A stretch of DNA of 64,000 bases from Coriobacteriaceae bacterium AF08-21 (GTDB lineage Bacteria > Actinomycetota > Coriobacteriia > Coriobacteriales > Coriobacteriaceae), in the NCBI GenBank assembly GCA_027687465.1, contig JAQCQR010000004.1, positions 23,105 through 87,104 of the forward strand. The letters are read 5' to 3'. A program made the translations under genes and the position numbers. Below the pieces are notes generated by a model. The model was not told the origin of the DNA and did not search any database. It saw only the letters and a program-made list of their open reading frames with translations. Each line of letters starts with the position of its first letter. Positions within the stretch are counted from its first letter, which is position 1. Positions 32,640-41,456 of the stretch are shown one piece after another.

Positions 32640-34145
32640 GTGGGGCACGAGCGTCACACCTATATCTGCATCGACCTTAAGACGTTTTACGCCAGTGTCG
32701 AGTGCGTCGACCGCGGACTCGACCCACTCACTACGTGCCTGGTCGTTGCCGACGAATCGCGCGGGCGCACGACCATCTGCCTCGCCATCACACAGGCTAT
32801 GAAGGACCTCGGGATACACAACCGCTGCCGTCTGTTCGAGATTCCCGACGGCATCGACTACATCAAGGCCGTACCGCGCATGCAGCATTACATGGAGGTG
32901 TCGGCGAAAATCTACGGCATCTATCTGGAATACGTGAGCCCGCAAGACATTCACGTCTACTCCATCGACGAATGCTTTATCAACGTGACGCCCTATCTGG
33001 ACCTCTATCACACCGATGCGGAAGGGTTCGCCTGCATGTTACGCGACGAAGTCTTGGCGCGCACCGGCATCACGGCGACGGTCGGCATCGGCCCCAACCT
33101 ATTCCAGGCCAAGGTAGCGCTCGACATTACCGCCAAGCACGTACCCAGCCGCATCGGCATACTCGACGACGGGACCTTTCGCAAGGAGATCTGGCCCCAT
33201 CGCCCCATCACCGACATCTGGGGCATCGGCCCCGGCGTGGCGGCCCGTCTCGAGAAATACGGCGTCTACGACCTGATGGGCGTCGCCGCACTCGACGAGA
33301 ACCTGCTCTACGATGAGCTCGGCGTCAATGCCGAATATCTCATCGACCACGCCTTCGGGCGCGAGCCGACAACCATCGCCGATATCCAAGCCTATCGCCC
33401 GCAAGCGACCTCGACCACCACAGGACAGGTGCTCTCGAAGGGCTATGCCTACGAGCAGGCCTACACCGTCTTGCGCGAGATGGTCGACAACGCCGTGTTG
33501 GATCTAGTCGATAAGCACGTGGTCTGCGACAGCATCTCGCTCTTTGTGGGCTACGCGAGCGAGCGCGCCGACATACGCCGGCTCAACGCCAGCGGCACGG
33601 CGCAGTATATAGACGGCTGCGGACACCTGCGCTCGAGCACCTCGGGCATCGAGCCCGCAGCGACCGATGGCCCCGAGCTCGCGCCCCGTGCTCCCAAGCC
33701 CGTCCAGCGCGATGACGAAAGGCGTCGCCTGGTGCGCGAAGCGCAGGCAATCGATGGCATCTTTGTGGGAGAGCATGGCGGCAAACCGCGTGGTGGCTAT
33801 GCCGCACTCTTTGCGCACTCCAACGCCTCGCGCAAGCTGCCCGAGCGCACTAACTCGTTTAAGAAGATCATGGGCTATTTTGATGAGCTCTGGGCGCAGA
33901 CTATCGATCCCAAACGACCGGTCAAGCGCATCAACCTTGGATTTGGCAACCTCATGCCCGAGGAATTCGCTACCGTCGATCTGTTCAGCGACGTCGAGGC
34001 CGACGAGCGCGAACGCGATCTGGCGCGCACCGTGTTGGCCGTGAAAGGCAAGTACGGCAAGAACGCCCTGGTCAAAGGATTGAGCTTTACCGCCGGCGCC
34101 ACCGCACGCGAACGCAACGATCAGGTAGGAGGACATCGTGCCTAA
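32640..34145 (+). CDS. Y-family translesion DNA polymerase (UmuC/UvrX-like)
   Basis: The product has 501 residues from GTG 32640, five nt after GGGAGG; upstream in-frame ATGs lie inside the operator. The family landmarks are IDLKTFYASVEC (first acidic residue, D12), YSIDECFINV (catalytic D110, E111), a thumb HhH segment ITDIWGIGPGVAARLEKYGV and LSFVGYASE-like little-finger sequence. The C-terminal region is longer than in DinB and typical of Firmicutes UvrX/YqjW-type polymerases. It bypasses damaged bases. Two SOS boxes control it, and an overlapping YolD-like gene follows, as in B. subtilis yqjW-yqjX. Confidence 0.9.
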   Translation: MGHERHTYICIDLKTFYASVECVDRGLDPLTTCLVVADESRGRTTICLAITQAMKDLGIHNRCRLFEIPDGIDYIKAVPRMQHYMEVSAKIYGIYLEYVSPQDIHVYSIDECFINVTPYLDLYHTDAEGFACMLRDEVLARTGITATVGIGPNLFQAKVALDITAKHVPSRIGILDDGTFRKEIWPHRPITDIWGIGPGVAARLEKYGVYDLMGVAALDENLLYDELGVNAEYLIDHAFGREPTTIADIQAYRPQATSTTTGQVLSKGYAYEQAYTVLREMVDNAVLDLVDKHVVCDSISLFVGYASERADIRRLNASGTAQYIDGCGHLRSSTSGIEPAATDGPELAPRAPKPVQRDDERRRLVREAQAIDGIFVGEHGGKPRGGYAALFAHSNASRKLPERTNSFKKIMGYFDELWAQTIDPKRPVKRINLGFGNLMPEEFATVDLFSDVEADERERDLARTVLAVKGKYGKNALVKGLSFTAGATARERNDQVGGHRA

Positions 34146-34563
34146 ACCCCAACAACAACCGATGCGACCGCCGACACCATTTGAGCGCCTGGCGGACCCC
34201 GAGGGAAGACGCCGTTCCGCCGACCCCAAACTCACCGCCAACGGCGCCGTTCGCGCCGGCCGTGCCGCACAGTTTATGCCCTTCGCCGCCCTCACGGGAT
34301 ACTACGAGCTCGTACGTAAGCAGGAAATCACGGTCGAGCCCAAATGCGAACTCACAGAAGAAAAAGCCCTCGAGCTTTCGAAAAAGCTCGAGGGTCTCAA
34401 ACGCGGAGACCTGCTCCGCGTGACCTATTACGATACGTACGGTTATCGTAGCCGCACCGGCATCCTGGTCGAGGTACTGCCGGCATACAAGCTGCTCAAA
34501 CTCAGGGATATCGCCATTAACTTCGACGACATTCAAGACATCGAGCTACGCGGCCGAGCCTAG
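34138..34563 (+). CDS. YolD-like family protein
   Basis: The product has 141 residues. The GTG start at 34138 lies inside the polymerase gene (8-nt overlap) after GGAGGACATC. YolD-like features: AAQFMPFAALTGYYE near residue 45, a central ELSKKLEGLKRGDLLRVTYYD and a C-terminal beta segment (SRTGILVEV, INFDDIQDIEL). Family members are small partners of Y-family polymerases, proposed to act like UmuD. The stop shares the CTAG at 34560-34563 with the convergent surface-protein gene. A perfect 12-bp inverted repeat inside the gene serves that opposite gene as terminator. Confidence 0.85.
   Translation: MPKPQQQPMRPPTPFERLADPEGRRRSADPKLTANGAVRAGRAAQFMPFAALTGYYELVRKQEITVEPKCELTEEKALELSKKLEGLKRGDLLRVTYYDTYGYRSRTGILVEVLPAYKLLKLRDIAINFDDIQDIELRGRA
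34361..34394 (-). terminator. terminator of the LPXTG gene encoded inside the convergent yolD-like gene
   Basis: CCCTCGAGCTTT (34367-34378) and AAAGCTCGAGGG (34383-34394) form a perfect 12-bp stem with a CGAA loop. On the minus strand it is followed by CTTTTTCTTC. Transcripts of the surface gene would end about 200 nt inside the opposite coding region. Confidence 0.8.
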
Positions 34564-37087
34564 CGGCCAGAGCGCTTGCGCAGGCCAAACGCAACGGCGA
34601 GCACGGCGACAGCGGCAATCAAAAGACCTGCGACCAGCGTTGCGGTCGAGTCACCTGTGCCAGGCAGGGACGACTTCTCGGCCTTCTTCGTGGTCTTCGA
34701 AACCGTGGTCGTGCTGCTGGTAGACCCGTTGGGCTTATCCGTGGAACCCGGATTCGACGGGTTGCTCGGGTTGGGTTTGCTCGGCTCGGTCGGATCCGGA
34801 TCGGGATTGCCGGGATCCGGCGTATCGGGATCGACCGGGTTTTCGGAGTTCTCCTTGCGCTGAATCCAAACCTGGCAACCATTGAATGGGTTGGCCGTGC
34901 CAAGGCACAGGCCCTGATTGGTCACGGCAAAGGTGCGCAGACCATGGTTGTACGGATCGTTAAAACCGTTGGTCGTCAACGTCGTGAAGTTCACGCCATC
35001 GGCCGTAACATACATATCAAAGCCGCGCTCGGCGTCGCGCAAGTAATACATGCACTTGATCACGCTTTGCAGCTTCTTAAGATTCTCTTGACTCAGCAGC
35101 TTATCGAACGCATCCTGAATATCTCCGGGAAGCTCATCGCCGTAGGCGTCCTTATACTGCTGCTTAAGCTCGTCATACGCATTCAGCATGTCCTGATACT
35201 GATCCGCGAACGACTCAAAGTAGGCGATCTCGCCATCGATCTTTTGAGCATAGGCGTCGTCGCTCTCGACGTCCACGGACATCGTTGCCGCTTGATCGGC
35301 AAGGCCATCCGTGGCATCGTCCAACGCGTCACCCAGATTCTCCAGACCCTCGGCAGCCGCAGCCTTGTCGGCGTCAACGTCATCGGCATCATCGATGCCA
35401 GCGGCGTCCCCGTCCTCTTCATCCGCCAGAGTGCTCGCGCCCTCGATCGGATTATTGGGTAGGTTTTTCTCGAGCAAGATCTTAAGCAGGTTCTTGATGT
35501 ACTTAACCTGAGAGTCCCACTCCTCCGGCGTCATATCGATAATGTCGCCGTTGGAGAACTGGCCGATCGGCTCCAGCAGGCTCGCCGTGTCGAACGTGCC
35601 GACATACAGCTTGCCGTCAAACTTTTGCATACGCCAGATGTACTGGTTCTCGTTACGCCCAAAGCCTGAGGTCAGGCCAGAGATGCCGCCCTCGGGGAAC
35701 ATCTCGGTGCGGTCGCCGACGACAAGCTCCATATTCTCGTCTTTGTCCATGCGGTACAGATTGACCGACTGCTCAAGGTTGGCATTCACAAACGAGCAGT
35801 CGACGCCGCCCATACCGCTCTTGCCATCCTCTCCACTCTTGGATTTGTTAAATAGGATACGCTCCAGAGCGATTTCCTCATCGTTATACTCGCCGATGTA
35901 GAGATAATCGTTATAGACGATCAGATTCGCCGCGCCCGAACGAGTGCGGGCAGGATCGATACCAAAGCAATACTTCGCCTTGTCATTGGCCTGATCGCCG
36001 ACGATCGGCACCCAGGTATACGTTCCATCGGCATTCTTATCGCCTCGAACCATCGCAAACGACTGCATGGAGTTGTCATCCGGAGCGTTATCGGGCGTAC
36101 CGGTGCAGATCGTGGCATACAGATGTCCGTTAAACGAGACCATATCCCAAATGCTGCCGCCGTAGATGCTGTCCTTATAGCTAATGGCGGGATAGCCAAA
36201 CAGCGTATCGGAGTTTGCGATCTCGGTGAAACTCTCTTGGCCCTTCGAGGGGTCGGAAGAGGTCAGGATCGTCGCAACAAACTTACCGCTCGCGTCCTTG
36301 CCCACGTTGCTGATAACCAGCTGCCCATCGTGCACGCACATGCCGCGGATGCCGGTGGAAATACCCTGCTTGTACGCCGCGCCATAATCCTGCAAGCTCG
36401 AAAGACCCTGGTACACAACCTTGTACTCATCGGTCTTGGGGTCGATCTCGTAAACGGAGGGCAGGCCCGAGGCGCTATTGGCCTTCCTCACGCTGCCGCA
36501 AAAATACAGTTTGCCCTTGTAACGCACAGCGTTGCGGAAAAGCGGCTCGATATTATTCGACGACTTGGAGAGGATGAGCTTAGTCTCACCGGTCTTGGTG
36601 TTGACCTTGAGCAAGATGCCGCCGCTGTCCTTATCGGGCGTGCCGTCCTCTTTTTGCTGGCCATAAAAGAAGGTTCCGTTGAACATGGCTTCCAGCGTTG
36701 CACGCATGGTGTCGGCATCAAACGAGTCGCCCAGCGTACCCTGCATCAGCGTAAGCGTATTGCCCATCGCCGCATAGCAGGTTCCCACATAGAGCCAATC
36801 GCCATAACTGACCGCTGACCATGTGTAGCTCTGTCCGCGGTCGCCCTCATTATTGGCAGTGTTCCCCTCGGCGCCGGGAACGGCAACCTTACCGTCGCCC
36901 TGGTAGTCCACAATGCCGTCCGGCAAAGAGGTATCTACCGTGGGGTGTGAGAGCTTCTCAAAAGTGTAACCGTTTCCCGCATCATAGGAGACCGACCCCC
37001 CCCTGCTTCTTCAGCACACGCTGGAATCGGCGATGCCAACGTAGCGGCAAGCGCAAAAACCAGACCAAGTGTTTCCACTCGTCTCAT
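34560..37087 (-). CDS. LPXTG surface protein, signal peptide out of frame at a G8 tract (phase-variable or frameshifted)
   Basis: ATG 37087, after GAGGGGAG, encodes a signal peptide (MRRVETLGLVFALAATLASP then IPACAEEAG). The frame then enters eight G residues (36996-37003) and stops about 20 codons later. With nine (or six) G, translation would continue as GGSVSYDAGNGYTFEKL into the long open frame (788 codons open from 36926). That body has many LYVGT/LYFCG-type blade motifs suggesting a beta-propeller (about the first 470 residues), then an acidic Asp/Ala helical region, a DGVNFTTLTTNGF segment, a Pro/Asn/Asp-rich wall spacer, and a sortase signal SSLPGTGDS with hydrophobic segment and RKRSGR tail. 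Ligand unknown. The frame break is either slipped-strand switching in the off state or a sequencing error. Confidence 0.85.
36996..37003. repeat. homopolymer tract C8 (G8 on the coding strand)
   Basis: Eight C in a row, immediately after the signal-peptide codons of the minus-strand LPXTG gene. It is the only homopolymer of this kind noticed in the window, and the frame break is exactly here. Confidence 0.9.
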
Positions 37088-37158
37088 AACGCAAATGCTC
37101 CCCTCGCCTCATTGCCCAGCTATACGCACGCCAAAAAACTCTGTCCACCTCGAGCAAC

Positions 37159-37196
37159 AATACTGGGCACAGTATTAACAAACATCGTTAAGTATA
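37159..37196 (-). promoter_or_regulatory. possible promoter and operator of the LPXTG gene
   Basis: A -10-like TATACT (37196-37191, minus strand) precedes a perfect inverted repeat AATACTG-GGCA-CAGTATT (37159-37176) in the early leader. No clear -35 was assigned. The 276-nt gap to the next gene holds nothing else recognised. Confidence 0.4.
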
Positions 37197-37363
37197 CAAA
37201 AAGCACATTGTATGAATGCGTAATGATCGCCAATTGGTTGCATTCGGGCTTGAAAGGCACCGAGTTTCCATTTACTACACAACTGAGGAACTATATTTAA
37301 GCAATTTATGGGGAACGCTTTCAGCCCGAACGCCAGCGAAGGGCGCCGCCGAGGCACGAGCCC

Positions 37364-37747
37364 CTACAGCTTTATGATGTAATAGCCCGCGTCCTTCACG
37401 GCACCCTCGAGTGCCTCGCGATCGACCGGATGCTTTGAGCGCACGCGCGCCGTGTGGTCCGCAAACGTCACCGTTGCCCACACGTCATTCAGCGCATTGA
37501 GGGCATTCTCGACGTTGTGCGCGCAGCCATCGCAACTCATACCGCCAATGAGCAGCTCATCGCAGTAGGGGTAGTGAGATTTGTCGGTATCGGCCACCGC
37601 GACCTTTTTAACCTTTTTGCCACTCGCGCCATCACTGCAGCAGCTTTTGCCGCGCGTCGATGCGGCAATGCGGCGCAGTCCAAAGAACATACCAACGGCA
37701 ATTACGGCCAGCACGATGATATTCGCAGGGTTAAGCAGATCTTCCAT
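37364..37747 (-). CDS. membrane-anchored heavy-metal-associated (HMA) domain protein
   Basis: The product has 127 residues from ATG 37747 after AAAGGGGAG. A transmembrane helix (about residues 8-25, NIIVLAVIAVGMFFGL) is followed by a Lys/Cys-containing linker (KSCCSDG). The C-terminal HMA fold (about 60-127) carries GGMSCDGCAHNVE, the CxxC metal site of Atx1/CopZ-type copper chaperones. I infer a membrane-tethered Cu(I)-binding protein. A CsoR-like operator lies 34 nt upstream, consistent with copper induction. No copper ATPase gene is in the window. Confidence 0.85.
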   Translation of the reverse strand: MEDLLNPANIIVLAVIAVGMFFGLRRIAASTRGKSCCSDGASGKKVKKVAVADTDKSHYPYCDELLIGGMSCDGCAHNVENALNALNDVWATVTFADHTARVRSKHPVDREALEGAVKDAGYYIIKL

Positions 37748-37778
37748 ACGCTCCCCTTTCCTTGTAGTCCACATTAGA

Positions 37779-37799
37779 GATACCCCCATGGGGTGGTCC
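37779..37799 (-). promoter_or_regulatory. CsoR-like operator
   Basis: TACCCCCATGGGGTGG (37781-37796) is a G/C-tract dyad of the type bound by CsoR/CstR-family copper or persulfide repressors. It sits just upstream of the HMA gene. The repressor gene is not in the window. Confidence 0.5.
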
Positions 37800-37858
37800 C
37801 ATCTTACCCCAAGCTCATGTCAGTTCAGTCAAATAGTTTCCTGTTTCTTACTTTTTTG

Positions 37859-37905
37859 TTGACCTAGGCTTACTTTCGTGTATAAGTTTTCCTAGGCTAA
37901 CAAGT
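37859..37905 (+). promoter_or_regulatory. promoter with two DtxR/IdeR-like boxes upstream of the DUF3793-flavodoxin pair
   Basis: TTGACC (37859-37864) and TATAAG (37881-37886) form a promoter with a 16-bp spacer. Two boxes share the TAGGCTwAC core of the actinobacterial iron box TTAGGTTAGGCTAACCTAA. Box 1 (37859-37877) covers the -35 and spacer; box 2 (37887-37905, TTTTCCTAGGCTAACAAGT) directly follows the -10. This is a repressor arrangement. Confidence 0.65.
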
Positions 37906-37925
37906 GAGGACTCGAAAGGGGCGAC

Positions 37926-38630
37926 GTGACTCGAACCATAGACATCCCAACGTTTCAGGCAGCAGTCGTGCGCAACTGCTCCCCCACGCTCGCGGGCATC
38001 AAGCCGGCATCGCTCTTTACCTATCCCGGGGTCTATGCCCATCAGGATGGTTCGAGCGCGACCGCAGCAATCGAAGATCGCCGAGCACGTCTGCTCAACG
38101 TCATCGCCCAGTGCAATCGCGAGCTCGCCCCACTCGGCATCCACCTGAGCGTTTTGGTCTGGCGCCCCTGCGGAGCGCTCGTATACGTGTATCGACGCAA
38201 AAGCCTCGCTACTTACCTTGCGGACCCGCGCGCCAAAACGGCGCTCGCCAAAGAGGGCTACGACACCGACAATCTGCCCATGTGCTTAGCACACCTGGCA
38301 TCGCGCATCACGCTCGCGAGCAATAACGCCGCAGAATGCGCATGCGGCCAAACCCGATGCGCATTGGACCACCAAGCACACTGCAACAACGACTGCACCT
38401 GCGAGTTCCCCCACGAAATTGGTTACTTTTTGGGTTATCCCTACGACGATGTCCATCAGTTCATCGTCCAACATGGCGAGAACTACAAGGTCTTTGGAGC
38501 TTGGAAGGTCTACACAGATGTCGGCCGAGCACTTGCGACCTTCGATTCCTACCGCGCTTGCACGCAACGCCTCACCTATGTCTATCAGCAGGGCTGCAGC
38601 CTGGCACAACTTGCCCAGGCGACCCGATAG
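37926..38630 (+). CDS. DUF3793 family protein
   Basis: The product has 234 residues from GTG 37926 with GAAAGGGG upstream. The protein is soluble. N-terminal features are CSPTLAGIKPASLFTY and LVWRPCGALVYVYRRK. The C-terminal half has a Cys-rich insertion (ECACGQTRCALDHQAHCNND with more Cys after it) and FPHEIGYFLGYPYDDV, the conserved signature of DUF3793. The family's function is unknown, but it is repeatedly next to small flavodoxins, as here. The extra cysteines could bind metal. The iron-box promoter suggests expression on iron shortage. Confidence 0.85.
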   Translation: MTRTIDIPTFQAAVVRNCSPTLAGIKPASLFTYPGVYAHQDGSSATAAIEDRRARLLNVIAQCNRELAPLGIHLSVLVWRPCGALVYVYRRKSLATYLADPRAKTALAKEGYDTDNLPMCLAHLASRITLASNNAAECACGQTRCALDHQAHCNNDCTCEFPHEIGYFLGYPYDDVHQFIVQHGENYKVFGAWKVYTDVGRALATFDSYRACTQRLTYVYQQGCSLAQLAQATR

Positions 38631-38676
38631 AACGTACAAACCGCGGCAGCACGCCGCACAACCGAAAGGATTCAAC

Positions 38677-39096
38677 ATGAGCAAGATCGCCGTCGTCTAC
38701 TGGAGCGGCACGGGCAACACCGAGGCCATGGCCAACTTCGTCTCCGAGGGCGTGATGTCAGCCGGAGCCGATGCCGAGGTCATTCCCTGCGCCGACTTCT
38801 CCGCCGACAAGGTCGCCAACTACGATGCTTTCGCTTTCGGCTGCCCCGCCATGGGCTCCGAAGAGCTTGAGTACGATGAGTTCCAGCCGATGTGGGACGA
38901 AGTCAAGGAAGTCCTCGGCGACAAGAAGGTCGTCCTTTTTGGTTCCTACTCATGGGCCGAGGGCGAATGGATGGACAGCTGGAAAGCAGACGCCGACGAG
39001 GCTGGGGTTAACGTCGTCGATTCCGTAATCTGCTACGACGCCCCCGATGACGAGGGCGAGGCAGCCTGCCGTGCCCTTGGAGCCGAACTCGCCTAG
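38677..39096 (+). CDS. flavodoxin
   Basis: The product has 139 residues from ATG 38677, seven nt after GAAAGGA. The FMN phosphate loop is WSGTGNTEAMA (residues 9-19). Isoalloxazine loops are likely at CPAMGSEELE and GSYSWAEGEW. It is a short-chain single-domain flavodoxin, an electron carrier that replaces ferredoxin when iron is scarce. It is the second gene of the operon with DUF3793, 46 nt apart, under DtxR-like boxes. DUF3793 may be a partner for electron transfer or maturation, which is inference. Confidence 0.93.
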   Translation: MSKIAVVYWSGTGNTEAMANFVSEGVMSAGADAEVIPCADFSADKVANYDAFAFGCPAMGSEELEYDEFQPMWDEVKEVLGDKKVVLFGSYSWAEGEWMDSWKADADEAGVNVVDSVICYDAPDDEGEAACRALGAELA

Positions 39097-39152
39097 CACG
39101 CTACGGGCCCGACAAAGCCGAGTCACGACAATACGCATTCGCGTCCCAACAA

Positions 39153-39186
39153 AAACGGGGGCTGGATCCATATCCTGCCCCCGTTT
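39153..39186 (+). terminator. intrinsic terminator, bidirectional
   Basis: AAACGGGGGC and GCCCCCGTTT form a 10-bp stem between flavodoxin and the convergent ABC transporter gene. Confidence 0.85.
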
Positions 39187-39212
39187 CCCGTTATGCAAAT
39201 CGCATTAACCGA

Positions 39213-39965
39213 CTACGAGATGTTGCCCAAGAACGCCTTGGTGCGCTCGCTCTTGGGATGGTCGAAGACCTCGCTCGGCGTACCCTCTTCCACGATTACG
39301 CCGCCGTCCATAAAGACGACGCGGTCGGCGACATCGCGGGCAAAGCCCATCTCGTGCGTCACGACGATCATGGTCATGCCGTCGCGCGCCAAGTCGCGCA
39401 TGACGCCCAGGACGTCGCGCACGAGCTCGGGGTCGAGCGCCGAGGTGGCCTCGTCAAAGAGCATGACGTGCGGGTTCATCGACAGGGCGCGAGCGATGGC
39501 AACGCGCTGCTGCTGGCCGCCCGAGAGCTGGCTCGGCATAAAGTCGATACGCTCGGCAAGACCGACCTTGGTCAGCTCCTCGACGGCAATCTTCTCGGCC
39601 TCTTCCTTGCTGCGCTTGAGTACCTTCTGCTGCGCGAGCATGACGTTCTTTTTGACTGAGAGGTGCGGGAACAAATTGAACTGCTGGAACACCATACCCA
39701 GATGCGTACGTACCTTGTTAAGGTCGACACCCTTGGCGCACACGTCCACGCCCTCAACGACAATCGAGCCACTCGTGGGATGCTCCAGACGGTTGATGCA
39801 GCGAAGCATCGTCGACTTGCCCGAGCCCGAGGGGCCCAAGACCACAACGACCTCACCCTTGTGCACATCCAGATCGATATCGCGCAGGACCACGTTGTCG
39901 CCAAAGGCCTTCTGGAGGTTCTTGATACTGACGACGACCTCGTTCGAGTTATTGGTTTCGCTCAT
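39213..39965 (-). CDS. polar amino acid ABC transporter, ATP-binding protein
   Basis: The product is a 250-residue ATPase of the GlnQ/ArtP type: Walker [11 protein letters not shown]-loop FQQFNLFPH, signature [15 protein letters not shown], Walker [12 protein letters not shown] and the H-loop VTHEMGFA. The start ATG at 39965 is preceded by AAGGAGG. It energises the permease encoded 12 nt upstream on the same strand, with the lipoprotein binding protein first in the operon. Together they import an amino acid, probably polar; the substrate is not evident. Confidence 0.93.
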   Translation of the reverse strand: MSETNNSNEVVVSIKNLQKAFGDNVVLRDIDLDVHKGEVVVVLGPSGSGKSTMLRCINRLEHPTSGSIVVEGVDVCAKGVDLNKVRTHLGMVFQQFNLFPHLSVKKNVMLAQQKVLKRSKEEAEKIAVEELTKVGLAERIDFMPSQLSGGQQQRVAIARALSMNPHVMLFDEATSALDPELVRDVLGVMRDLARDGMTMIVVTHEMGFARDVADRVVFMDGGVIVEEGTPSEVFDHPKSERTKAFLGNIS

Positions 39966-39977
39966 GATAGGACCTCC

Positions 39978-41339
39978 TTACAGACCGGCGATGTGATCGG
40001 CGGGCGTCGCGACAACCTGTCCGGCGCTCTTGGCGGGACGCTTCTTCTTGGTCTCGGCCGTGCCCAAAAGCCTCGCCTCAAGACCGCTCACCAAGCGAGC
40101 GAGCGGCAGGGTGATGACCAGATAGAACAGAGCGGCAACCACGTACGGTGTAATGGAGCCCGTCGTGGCCACGATGGTACGGGCGTTCATGACGATCTCG
40201 ACCACACCCACGGCGGCAAGCAGCGACGTATCCTTGTAAAGCAAGATAAACTCGCTGGTCAGCGTAGGCAAAACATTGCGGAACGTCTGCGGAATCATAA
40301 CGTAGAGCAGCGTCTGGAAGGCATTCATGCCCAGAGAGCGAGCAGCCTCGTTTTGGCCCTTGGGGATTGATTGAATACCGGCACGGAAGATCTCGCACAG
40401 GTACGCAGACGAGTTCATGGCCATGACGATAACGCCCAAGACATAGTCGTCCACCTTGACGCCGGCCAACGGCAGACCGAAGAACGCGATGTAGATCTGC
40501 AGGAACGCCGGCGTACCGCGAATGATATTCACGTAGATGCCGGCGAGGCAGCGCAGGATGCGCGACTTGGAGATGCGCATGAGCGACAGGGCAAAACCGA
40601 AGGGAATTGCCAGCGGAAACGCCACGAGCACGATCGAGAGCGACATGAGGAAGCCCTTAAAGACGATCGGCAGGCTCTGGACCAAAATGACCGGGTTCAG
40701 GAACAGGCGCAGGAACATATTGGAGTTCCAGGCCTCGACCCACGGCTGCTCTTTAAGGTCGGCCAAGAAGTTATCGAAGGCCGTCACGCCCTTGATCTCC
40801 ACCGACGGAATCTTGGAGATCTTCTTGGTCGACCCGTCGGCGAGCGTATAGGTGCCGCTAAAGGCCTCATCGCCGCCCTCGACGGGGAAGGTCACGCCGT
40901 AAACCTCGACACGGAAAAAGCCGCCGGCAGGCGCCGTCTCGCCAAAATCGATCTTGAGCGTCTGGCCGTCAGCCTTGCACGTGGGTTTCATGGGCGTACG
41001 ATCCATGAGGTCCTCGCCCGAGAGCATCGTCAATCGCGTGTCATCGGTACCAAACGTCGTGCCGTCGACAAACGTCAAAGAAAGACCGCTCAGCTCCTCG
41101 TCGGCATCGGCCTGAACTTCCCAGGTAATGCGCGTCTCGGTGCCGCCGACCACAGCGCTGCCCGAACCGGTGTTGGGTCGGGCGGTAATCTTTGCGGTCT
41201 CAAGCGCCTGGGCGGTCGTGGGCGCATATGCCCCCGCGCACACCAGCGCGAGCGCCACGGCCATGACGCAGGCTAGCTTTTGGAGCAAGGCGGGCAGTGA
41301 AAAACGCTGCTCCTCGGCCCCTTTGTTCAGTCGAGACAA
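39978..41339 (-). CDS. amino acid ABC transporter permease with an extracytoplasmic N-terminal domain
   Basis: The product has 453 residues from TTG 41339 (TAGGAGCCACC upstream). A signal-like hydrophobic start (about 20-42) precedes a roughly 190-residue beta-rich domain (RITWEVQADADEELSG, then FVDGTTFG) facing outside. The last 230 residues are a standard HisM/GlnP permease with five or so helices, the cytoplasmic EAA loop (GQNEAARSLGMNAFQTLLYVMIPQ) and RGTPAFLQIY. The extra domain, absent from ordinary GlnP permeases, is not a recognised solute-binding fold. A terminator-like hairpin separates this gene from the binding-protein gene, probably lowering permease output. Confidence 0.88.
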   Translation of the reverse strand: MSRLNKGAEEQRFSLPALLQKLACVMAVALALVCAGAYAPTTAQALETAKITARPNTGSGSAVVGGTETRITWEVQADADEELSGLSLTFVDGTTFGTDDTRLTMLSGEDLMDRTPMKPTCKADGQTLKIDFGETAPAGGFFRVEVYGVTFPVEGGDEAFSGTYTLADGSTKKISKIPSVEIKGVTAFDNFLADLKEQPWVEAWNSNMFLRLFLNPVILVQSLPIVFKGFLMSLSIVLVAFPLAIPFGFALSLMRISKSRILRCLAGIYVNIIRGTPAFLQIYIAFFGLPLAGVKVDDYVLGVIVMAMNSSAYLCEIFRAGIQSIPKGQNEAARSLGMNAFQTLLYVMIPQTFRNVLPTLTSEFILLYKDTSLLAAVGVVEIVMNARTIVATTGSITPYVVAALFYLVITLPLARLVSGLEARLLGTAETKKKRPAKSAGQVVATPADHIAGL

Positions 41340-41404
41340 GGTGGCTCCTATCGTAGAAGTTGCCGGCAAAACGAGACGGAAACACTCTCCGTCAAGAGAA
41401 GCGC

Positions 41405-41434
41405 AAAGGCCCTCTCCGCAAAACGGAAAGGGCC
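41405..41434 (-). terminator. attenuator/terminator between binding-protein and permease genes
   Basis: GGCCCTCTCCG and CGGAAAGGGCC form an 11-bp stem (one G-U-type mismatch) with a CAAAA loop, followed on the minus strand by TTTGCG. The weak tail suggests partial termination. Confidence 0.65.
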
Positions 41435-41456
41435 CGCGCACAATCAAGTAGCTATT

